A stretch of 13,157 nt of DNA from UBA8904 sp035448625. Its GTDB lineage: Bacteria; Desulfobacterota; Syntrophia; Syntrophales; Smithellaceae. Under the pieces are notes generated by a model. That model did not search any database. It was not told the origin of the DNA and was given only the letters and a program-made list of their open reading frames with translations. Shown piece by piece: positions 7,882 to 13,157 of the stretch; position 1 is the stretch's first letter, and each line of letters begins with the position of its first letter. The DNA lies in the NCBI GenBank assembly GCA_035448625.1, contig DAOTJI010000074.1, forward strand, positions 1 to 13,157, in the 5' to 3' direction. Position numbers and translations under genes: made by a program.

Positions 7882-8999
7882 ACCCCGTCAGAATCCGGGA
7901 GCTGGTGCGCAAGGAGTTCATCCAGCTGCTGCGCGACCGGCGCTACCGGATGATTCTTTTTATCGCGCCGATCCTCCAGATGCTGGTTTTCGGCTATGTG
8001 GTCAACTACGACATCAAAAACATCCGCGTCGCGATGGTGGATCATTCCCGCACGGAGGAGAGCCGGAAGCTCGCGGACGCCTTTGAGGGCAGCCGGATTT
8101 TTTCCATCACCCACCGACTGCCGGACGAAAGGGCGCTGGAGGATCTGCTGCTTGCCGGCCGCGTGGACATGGGGATCAAAGTGGCGCCGGATTTCGCGGC
8201 TCTGATCCGAAAAGGACAGACCGCTTTCGTGCAGATCATCGCCGACGGTTCAATGAGCAACATGGCGGCCCTGCGCATGGCCTACACCTCGACCGTCCTG
8301 GAACGGTTCAACAGCCAAACGCTCCGGGAGCTCTATCCGCAGACGCTGCGCTACGGACGGATTGACGCGCGCATCCGCACCTGGTACAACCCCAACATCG
8401 AAAGCCGGTATTTCTTTGTGCCCGGCATTGTGGCGTTTGTGATCATGCTGATTTCCCTGCTGTTGACATCGATCGCCATCATCCGGGAAAAGGAAGCCGG
8501 CACCATGGAGCAGCTTATCGTGACGCCTCTGAAATCCTATGAGCTCATTTGCGGGAAGACCATCCCCTATATCATCATTTCACTGGTCCAGCTGGCGGCG
8601 GTCATTATGGCCGCGGTTTTCTGGTTTGAGATCCCCCTGGCCGGAAGCATTCCGCTCCTGTTTTTTGCCGCCTGCCTGTTTCTCCTTTCCACGCTGGGCA
8701 TCGGTTTGTTCATCTCGACCATTTCCGCGACGCAGCAGCAGGCCATGATGACGACCTTCTTTTTCATCCTCCCTTTCTTCATGCTCAGCGGCTTTGTTTT
8801 TCCGATCGACAACATGCCCGCCGTCGTCCAGTGGCTGACGTATCTGAATCCGCTCCGGTATTTCCTGGTGATTCTGAGGGGCGTATTTCTCAAGGGGGTC
8901 GGAATGGACATTCTCTGGCCTCAGTATGTTTTTCTGGCGATTCTGGGCGGCGCGGTGTTTGCCGGAGCGATTGCCCGCTTTAAAAAACGACTGGATTAG
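7878..8999 (+). CDS. ABC-2 type exporter permease 2 (YbhR-like)
   Basis: This 373-residue paralogue of the preceding permease has the same order: KEFIQLLRDRRYR, span at about 24-42, periplasmic domain 45-177, then spans at about 178-202, 228-250, 257-280, 290-311 and 348-366. The coupling loop is REKEAGTMEQLIVTPLKS (203-220), closer to the general ABC-2 consensus than that of permease 1, and SGFVFPIDNMP (304-314) is the late-loop motif. The start at ATG 7878 overlaps the TGA of permease 1 (ATGA) and has AGGAGG at 7868-7873. A longer in-frame reading from 7566 only traverses permease 1 out of frame and is not used. It is the last gene of the exporter set; no terminator is visible in the next 71 bases, so the next two genes could be cotranscribed. 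Confidence 0.93.
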   Translation: MNPVRIRELVRKEFIQLLRDRRYRMILFIAPILQMLVFGYVVNYDIKNIRVAMVDHSRTEESRKLADAFEGSRIFSITHRLPDERALEDLLLAGRVDMGIKVAPDFAALIRKGQTAFVQIIADGSMSNMAALRMAYTSTVLERFNSQTLRELYPQTLRYGRIDARIRTWYNPNIESRYFFVPGIVAFVIMLISLLLTSIAIIREKEAGTMEQLIVTPLKSYELICGKTIPYIIISLVQLAAVIMAAVFWFEIPLAGSIPLLFFAACLFLLSTLGIGLFISTISATQQQAMMTTFFFILPFFMLSGFVFPIDNMPAVVQWLTYLNPLRYFLVILRGVFLKGVGMDILWPQYVFLAILGGAVFAGAIARFKKRLD

Positions 9000-9044
9000 T
9001 GTATGGAACAGGTGAAGGGTGAGAGGCAATGGTCGATAGGTAGG

Positions 9045-9058
9045 GCTGAAGACTGAAG
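9045..9058 (+). repeat. Short heptamer repeat in the spacer after the exporter
   Basis: The 71-base spacer between the last permease and the next gene contains two adjacent heptamers, GCTGAAG and ACTGAAG. A related AGGTGAAGGGTGAG lies about 30 bases upstream. The spacer is purine-rich, with no hairpin and no T-tract, so it does not look like a terminator. Only two clear copies are present, so this may be chance. Confidence 0.3.
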
Positions 9059-9070
9059 GTTGCAAGGCAT

Positions 9071-10069
9071 ATGCTGAAGGTTATTGACGATGAAAAGTTG
9101 ATTGCCAGATACGCACGGCAGTTTACCGGACGCTTCCGGCCGCTCATCGATGAAAAGATTCGGGTGAAGTTGGGGCATCAGGGGGCGAATTTCGAAGCCA
9201 GAGTCGCCTGGTCGAAAAAGCTGAATCTCTGGGTTTACGCTCAAACAATCCGGGGCGTCCGCTACTGGAACGCATTCGGCAGGGGAAGGCCTTCGGCGTC
9301 GGGTTGCCTGACGATCACGGCGGAAATCAATTTCCCCTGGTCGGGTATCGACCGCAAGACCGGCGCGGCTTTTGCGGCCGATCCCCAAAAGAACGTCTAT
9401 GTCGTGCACCGGGGGAAGATCGGCGGCAAAAAAGGCGTCGGCAAAACCCTGTTTGAGGAAAACTACCGGGGGGTCTGGTCCTGGATGGAAGACGGCGATT
9501 CCCTTTCGCAGGTCGCGGTGATCGGCTGGATGGGAAGCAGTCGTTTTGCCCTGCAAGTCGGTCAGTTTGTCGGGAAGATTGAAAAGCTGAAATCAGCGGC
9601 GTCTTTTTCTTCTCAAACCTCGCTCAATTTTTCGGAAGTATCTTTTCATGAGGAATGGGTCGGAAATCCGCCTTCCACGTCCCCGGATGCGGAAGTCCAT
9701 GCCTGCGATCATGATCTGATCGTCAGCCATCTGGCGTCGGTTCTTTCCCGCTGGAAGTTGAAGGTCGGCAATGACGCGGATATGGAACTGTTCCTGGTGC
9801 ATCCCGCTTCCGCCCGCGTCTCTCATCTTTTCGCCGTTTGCGCCGACGGCCGCGAGAAAAATATTCTGGCCACGGCCGCAAAATTACTGCTGCAAAAATC
9901 CGAACGCGACAATCATCCCATGGCGATCCTGGTCCTGCCGGAGGCGGAAGCGGCGAAGTATCAGCAGCCCCTGCGGCGGATGTCCCTCGACGTCCTCGGG
10001 TATCGTGTGGAAGGCGAAAAAATCCTCTTTCCTGATTTGAGCGGCATCTCATTGGACCGGAATGAATAG
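9071..10069 (+). CDS. Conserved-looking hypothetical protein, two domains; C-terminal half resembles a PD-(D/E)xK-like fold without catalytic residues
   Basis: I do not recognise this 332-residue soluble protein with confidence. It has no signal peptide, membrane span or Cys cluster. Residues about 30-175 look like one domain, with AEINFPWSGIDRKTGAAF (84-101), VYVVHRGKIGGKKGVGKTLF (109-128), NYRGVW (131-136) and LQVGQFVGKIEKLK (161-174). A low-complexity serine-rich linker (175-207) follows. Residues 213-322 form a second domain: a helix, a strand ending MELFLV (238-243), a strand HLFAVCADG (252-260), a helix NILATAAKLLLQK (264-276), a strand MAILVLP (284-290) and a final helix/strand. That order resembles restriction-endonuclease-like folds, but the position expected to hold E-x-K reads A-x-C (255-257). 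Start support is modest: GAAGG lies 11 bases and AAGG 3 bases before ATG 9071. It is 14 bases from the thioesterase gene. Fold and function are inference. Confidence 0.75.
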   Translation: MLKVIDDEKLIARYARQFTGRFRPLIDEKIRVKLGHQGANFEARVAWSKKLNLWVYAQTIRGVRYWNAFGRGRPSASGCLTITAEINFPWSGIDRKTGAAFAADPQKNVYVVHRGKIGGKKGVGKTLFEENYRGVWSWMEDGDSLSQVAVIGWMGSSRFALQVGQFVGKIEKLKSAASFSSQTSLNFSEVSFHEEWVGNPPSTSPDAEVHACDHDLIVSHLASVLSRWKLKVGNDADMELFLVHPASARVSHLFAVCADGREKNILATAAKLLLQKSERDNHPMAILVLPEAEAAKYQQPLRRMSLDVLGYRVEGEKILFPDLSGISLDRNE

Positions 10070-10083
10070 GAGGCAAGCGGCGG

Positions 10084-10500
10084 ATGGATGAAATGCTTGA
10101 CATGGGCCGGCAGGTTCTTGCCGCGCAGCCCTTCAGCGTTTTGATCGGAGCGGAACTGACCGGTTTTGCCGTGGGCAGCGCCGAAATCAAAGTTCCCATC
10201 CGGCCGCAGCTCAAACAACAGCACGGATTTCTGCACGGCGGCGTGGTCAGCTACGCGGCGGACAATGCGCTGACCTATGTGGGCGGCAGTGTTTTGGGCC
10301 CCGCCGTCGTGACGTTGGAATTCAAAATTAATTACGTGCGGCCGGCGCTGGGCGACGCCATTGTGGCGCGGGCGAAGGCGGTTTACGTCGGGAGAAATCA
10401 GGCGGTCTGCCGCTGCGATGTTTTTGTCGTTGACGGCGGCGAAGAAAGCCTGTGCGCGATCGCCCAGGGAACCATCAACAAATTGGGAAAGTCCAAATAG
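10084..10500 (+). CDS. PaaI-family hotdog-fold thioesterase
   Basis: This 138-residue protein has the hotdog thioesterase signature QHGFLHGGVVSYAADNA (46-62). HGG is at 51-53 and D60 is in the position of the catalytic Asp of PaaI-type enzymes. VTLEFKINYVRPA (76-88) forms the central strand and the paired core continues to about residue 133. Family members hydrolyse acyl- or aryl-CoA thioesters in the cytoplasm as homotetramers; which CoA ester is used here cannot be told. AGGAGG (10068-10073) overlaps the stop of the previous gene and lies 10 bases before ATG 10084, so the two genes are probably cotranscribed. No fatty-acid or aromatic-degradation gene lies nearby to suggest a substrate. Confidence 0.9.
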   Translation: MDEMLDMGRQVLAAQPFSVLIGAELTGFAVGSAEIKVPIRPQLKQQHGFLHGGVVSYAADNALTYVGGSVLGPAVVTLEFKINYVRPALGDAIVARAKAVYVGRNQAVCRCDVFVVDGGEESLCAIAQGTINKLGKSK

Positions 10501-10585
10501 CCTGAGTCGGATCACAACCCCGATATCAAGAACGGCCGCCCGGCTATTCCAGTTTCATGAGAGGTTACCTGCCGCTTTCCCCTTC
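10501..10585. other. Intergenic stretch after the thioesterase, nothing recognised
   Basis: No ORF with a ribosome site is seen. A small GC-rich dyad (GGCC-GCCC-GGCT type) occurs near 10533-10544 but has only a 4-base stem and no following T-run, so I do not call it a terminator. Confidence 0.4.
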
Positions 10586-10614
10586 TTGTATCGGATATAG
10601 ACCTCCTTTATGAT
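10586..10614 (+). promoter_or_regulatory. Candidate sigma70 promoter of the fbp-fba operon
   Basis: TTGTAT (10586-10591) and TATGAT (10609-10614) are separated by exactly 17 bases. The -10 box matches the consensus at five of six positions and the -35 at four of six, including TTG. Transcription would start near 10621, giving a leader of about 130 bases before the fbp start at 10754. The AT-rich stretch behind it (10615-10670) is consistent with a promoter region. Confidence 0.5.
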
Positions 10615-10691
10615 CCATAAAATCTAAAAAATAATTGCTTGTAATGGCCGGGGATATTTGATTAATAAAACCGTGCTGCAGGCCTGTTGAT

Positions 10692-10719
10692 CCGAATCAT
10701 GCCGCGAAGAGCGGTTCGG
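10692..10719 (+). promoter_or_regulatory. Bulged stem-loop in the predicted fbp leader
   Basis: CCGAA (10692-10696) pairs with TTCGG (10715-10719), and CCGC (10702-10705) pairs with GCGG (10711-10714) around the loop GAAGA. The only interruption is a 5-base bulge TCATG on the 5' side. It lies 24 bases before the AAGGAG ribosome site of fbp. No T-run follows, so it is not a standard terminator; it may be a leader structure, or chance. Confidence 0.4.
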
Positions 10720-10753
10720 CAAACCAAAACGCGAAAGAGATCAAGGAGAAGCT

Positions 10754-11695
10754 ATGGGCGAAAACATCAGTGATTATTTACAAAACATTGTTGACCTGAG
10801 GCGACACATGTGGATGGCCGGCGTCGAAGTGGAGCTGAGAAGGCTGATCTGGCAGATTGCCGTCGTCGGCAAATACATTTCCGCCAAAATTCATGAATCC
10901 AACCGTAAACTGGCCGGTTTTAAAAACATTTACGGAGAAGAGCAGCTCGCGCTGGACCGCGTGAGCGACGACATTCTGAAAAGCAAGTTGCATCATTCCG
11001 GCTTCGTGAGCCACTACGCGTCCGAAGAGCTGGACGACATCGTTGCCATCGGCAACGGCAAGGAAAAATATATCGTCACCGCGGATCCGCTGGATGGATC
11101 GTCTCTCGTGGACACCAATCTGGCGATCGGCACGATCATCGGCATCCATCAGAACTCCATTTTCGACTGCGGAAGGAATTCCATGGTGGCCGCGCTGTAC
11201 ATTACCTACGGACCGCTGATCACGATGATTTATTCGGCCGGAAAGGGCGCGCATGAGTTCGTGCTGGACCGGGAAGGGGAATATGTCCTCTCGGAGGAGA
11301 ATATCCGACTGAAGGAAAAAGGGTCGATTTTTTCACCCGGCGGCCTGCGCAAGGACTGGACGGACGCGCATCTGAAGTTCATCGACAAGCTGGAGAGCGA
11401 CGGCTACAAGCTTCGTTACAGCGGCGGCTTTGTGCCGGACATCAACCAGGTGATCATCAAGCGAGGCGGTCTGTTTACGTATCCCGCCCTGAAGAAATCC
11501 CCGCAGGGGAAGCTGCGGCTGCTGTTCGAACTGCAGCCGATGGCCTTCATCGTGGAGCAGGCCGGCGGCAGGGCCACCGACGGGAAGAACGACATTCTTT
11601 CCCTGAAGGTCACCTCGGTGAATCAACGCGCGCCGATTTATATCGGCTCCGCGGCGGAAGTGACGATGGCGGGGGAATTTCTTTCGCAATCTTAG
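10754..11695 (+). CDS. fbp: Class 1 fructose-1,6-bisphosphatase
   Basis: The enzyme hydrolyses fructose-1,6-bisphosphate to fructose-6-phosphate in gluconeogenesis. The 313-residue protein is slightly shorter than E. coli Fbp. Visible landmarks are NIYGEEQLALD (58-68), the metal ligands in ASEE (89-92), DPLDGSS (111-117, D111 and D114), the substrate loop YSGGFVPDINQ (222-232), and KLRLLFELQPMAFIVEQAGG (253-272), in which E259 is the further metal ligand. A closing QRAPIYIGSAAEV (291-303) matches the family's QRxPxxxGS block. After DPLDGSS the usual Asn-Ile-Asp reads Leu-Val-Asp, a minor variation. AAGGAG (10744-10749) precedes ATG 10754. It is followed after 16 bases by the aldolase gene. 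Confidence 0.95.
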   Translation: MGENISDYLQNIVDLRRHMWMAGVEVELRRLIWQIAVVGKYISAKIHESNRKLAGFKNIYGEEQLALDRVSDDILKSKLHHSGFVSHYASEELDDIVAIGNGKEKYIVTADPLDGSSLVDTNLAIGTIIGIHQNSIFDCGRNSMVAALYITYGPLITMIYSAGKGAHEFVLDREGEYVLSEENIRLKEKGSIFSPGGLRKDWTDAHLKFIDKLESDGYKLRYSGGFVPDINQVIIKRGGLFTYPALKKSPQGKLRLLFELQPMAFIVEQAGGRATDGKNDILSLKVTSVNQRAPIYIGSAAEVTMAGEFLSQS

Positions 11696-11711
11696 AAGTA
11701 AAGGAGCAGCC

Positions 11712-13106
11712 ATGATTTACGAAAACAAAGATCAGTTGAAAAAGGGATGCGAAGCCGTTCTTTCCTGTGAAGGCGGAGACGTCCGCATTTTGGATGAGGG
11801 AAGGTTTCAGGGCAAATTGATTGATGATTTGATCCATACCGTGGTGTTCAGCCCCGATCAGGGCACAAGGGAGGCCGCCAGCTTTCTGATTCGCCGGGGA
11901 GCGGCCGCGCTGGGGATTCTGTCGTCGTCGATTCAGGCCCTCTATGATGCCATGGGAAGAAAAGAAATCGGCGGCTTTACGGTTCCGGCCATCAACATCC
12001 GCGGCATCAGCTACGACGTGGCGCAGGCGGTTTTTCGCGCCGCGATGGCGGGAAATGTCGGGCCGGTCCTTTTTGAAATCGCCCGGTCGGAAATCGACTA
12101 CACAAAGCAAAGGCCTTTTGAATATACCTGCGCCGTCACGGCGGCCGCCGTGAAGACCGGCTGGCGCGGGCCGATCTTTCTCCAGGGCGACCACTTCCAG
12201 GTGAACGCCAAAAAGTTCGCCGCGGATCCGGAAAAGGAAACCCAGGCGGTTAAGAACCTGATCTGGGAAGCCATCGAAGGCGGATTTTACAATATCGACA
12301 TCGACACCTCCACGCTGGTGGACCTGTCGCAGCCCACGATCAAGGATCAGCAGCGGACCAATTTCTCGCTGGCGGCGGAGCTGACCACCATGATCCGCGA
12401 CCTGGAGCCTGCGGGCGTCACGATTTCCGTGGGCGGGGAGATCGGCGAAGTGGGCGGCAAAAACAGCACGGTGGAAGAGCTGCAGGTTTACATGGACGGG
12501 TATCTTGAGGAGCTCAAAAAACGCGGCGACGGCTTCAAGGGCATCAGCAAGATCAGCGTCCAGACCGGCACGACGCACGGCGGCGTTCCGCTGGCCGACG
12601 GCACCGTCGCGAAAGTCAAAATCGACTTCGATGTCCTGGAGAAGTTGTCGGAAGTCGCCCGCGCGGCCTACGGCCTTTCCGGAGCGGTCCAGCACGGGGC
12701 CTCCACGCTGCCCGACGAAGCGTTCGACCGATTCCCCGCCACCGGCACGGCGGAGATCCATCTGGCCACGGGTTTTCAGAACATGATTTTTGACAGCAAA
12801 AAGTTTCCGGCGGACCTGAGGGCGAAGATTTACGATCACCTGAAGGCCAATATGAAAGGCGAATGGAAGGAAAAGGACACGGAAGAGCAATTCATTTACA
12901 AAACCCGCAAAAAGGGCTTCGGACCGTTCAAGCTGGAATTGTGGCACCTGCCGGCGGATATTCGCGGGGCCATCTGCGCCGAACTGGAGCGTCAGTTCGC
13001 GTTTTTGTTCGATAAACTCAAGGTCAACGGTACGCGGGACATTCTGGACCGGTATATCCAGCCGGTCGATGTGCCGTTGAAAATGCCCGCCTGCCTGAAA
13101 TGCTAG
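11712..13106 (+). CDS. fba: Class II fructose-bisphosphate aldolase, long form with extended N-terminus
   Basis: This metal-dependent aldolase should condense glyceraldehyde-3-phosphate and dihydroxyacetone phosphate to fructose-1,6-bisphosphate, the substrate of the enzyme encoded just upstream. At 464 residues it is about 100 longer than common class II aldolases. The barrel begins near VPAINIRGISYDVAQAV (91-107). Active-site landmarks are QGDH (158-161), NIDIDTST (194-201), GGEIGEVGGKN (241-251), TGTTHGG (285-291, H289) and VQHGAST (326-332, H328), fitting the DH, Glu, His, His metal/catalytic pattern. TAEIHLATGFQN (346-357) corresponds to the late phosphate-binding NxxTD region. Residues 1-85 are an extra segment I do not recognise, and about 360-464 is a helical C-terminal extension. 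AAGGAG (11701-11706) precedes ATG 11712. A tagatose- or sedoheptulose-bisphosphate activity is possible, but the fbp neighbour favours FBP. Confidence 0.9.
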   Translation: MIYENKDQLKKGCEAVLSCEGGDVRILDEGRFQGKLIDDLIHTVVFSPDQGTREAASFLIRRGAAALGILSSSIQALYDAMGRKEIGGFTVPAINIRGISYDVAQAVFRAAMAGNVGPVLFEIARSEIDYTKQRPFEYTCAVTAAAVKTGWRGPIFLQGDHFQVNAKKFAADPEKETQAVKNLIWEAIEGGFYNIDIDTSTLVDLSQPTIKDQQRTNFSLAAELTTMIRDLEPAGVTISVGGEIGEVGGKNSTVEELQVYMDGYLEELKKRGDGFKGISKISVQTGTTHGGVPLADGTVAKVKIDFDVLEKLSEVARAAYGLSGAVQHGASTLPDEAFDRFPATGTAEIHLATGFQNMIFDSKKFPADLRAKIYDHLKANMKGEWKEKDTEEQFIYKTRKKGFGPFKLELWHLPADIRGAICAELERQFAFLFDKLKVNGTRDILDRYIQPVDVPLKMPACLKC

Positions 13107-13126
13107 TGTAGTGCGTCATAAATAGC

Positions 13127-13157
13127 TTGACATATGGGTTTGGATATGTAATATGAT
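13127..13157 (+). promoter_or_regulatory. Possible promoter with overlapping dyad at the window edge
   Basis: A perfect -35 box TTGACA (13127-13132) is followed by candidate -10 boxes TAATAT (16-base spacer, 13149-13154) or TATGAT (19-base spacer, 13152-13157). A perfect inverted repeat ACATAT/ATATGT (13130-13135 and 13144-13149, 8-base loop) lies between them, where an operator could sit. The region is much more AT-rich than the genes around it. The window ends here, so no downstream gene confirms it. Confidence 0.35.

Noticed and set aside
10533..10544. GC-rich dyad as a terminator after the thioesterase
   Set aside because: The stem is only about 4 pairs and is not followed by a T-run.
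11610..12947. 445-codon open frame on the minus strand opposite the aldolase
   Set aside because: It is a shadow of the aldolase reading frame; the translated sequence is Arg/Asp/Gly-rich without motifs.
1..13157. CRISPR arrays, tRNA/rRNA genes, integrase or transposase genes
   Set aside because: No regularly spaced direct repeats, cloverleaf sequences or recombinase motifs were seen on either strand; the only possible mobile-element hint is the unconfirmed right edge.

Overview
The window looks like chromosomal DNA of a Gram-negative bacterium. It encodes a signal-peptide-bearing autotransporter-type surface protein and a periplasmic adaptor of an ABC exporter. Codon use is moderately GC-rich throughout. 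The gene complement (YihG-like acyltransferase, split YbhF-type exporter ATPases, a long class II aldolase next to a class 1 FBPase) would fit a deltaproteobacterium such as a Syntrophales-like anaerobe. That placement is inference from remembered family distributions, not from a search.

Layout. (1) 3-3762, minus strand: a two-gene operon. A membrane-bound glycerolipid-type acyltransferase (2860-3762) is followed after 22 bases by a very large secreted protein (from 2837, running off the left edge). The secreted protein has a sialidase/VPS10-like Asp-box propeller followed by autotransporter-associated strand-repeat sequence. A good sigma70-type promoter lies just upstream at 3793-3821. (2) 3874-8999, plus strand: a tight set of six genes with stop/start overlaps. 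It holds a small GIY-YIG nuclease, an HlyD-type membrane fusion protein, two separate ABC ATPases and two ABC-2 permeases. The last five form a YbhG-F-S-R-type exporter in which the double ATPase of E. coli YbhF is split into two genes. (3) 9071-10500, plus strand: an unrecognised two-domain protein and a PaaI-type hotdog thioesterase, 14 bases apart. (4) 10501-10753: an intergenic region with a promoter and a stem-loop leader. (5) 10754-13106: class 1 fructose-1,6-bisphosphatase and class II fructose-bisphosphate aldolase as a two-gene operon. (6) 13107-13157: an AT-rich edge with a consensus -35 box and a dyad.

How the genes work together. The exporter genes should build one inner-membrane/periplasm complex (two ATPases, two permeases, one adaptor) that needs an outer-membrane TolC-like channel encoded elsewhere. 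The motif pattern predicts one canonical and one degenerate ATP site in the ATPase pair. The fbp-fba pair catalyses two consecutive gluconeogenic steps (triose phosphates to FBP to fructose-6-phosphate). The acyltransferase and the surface protein share a promoter, but no functional link is visible in the sequence.

I did not find a clearly new defence or mobile system. The points most worth following up are the propeller/autotransporter hybrid with its acyltransferase partner, the asymmetric ATPase pair, the 9071-10069 protein whose C-terminal half resembles a restriction-endonuclease-like fold without its catalytic ExK residues, and the long class II aldolase.
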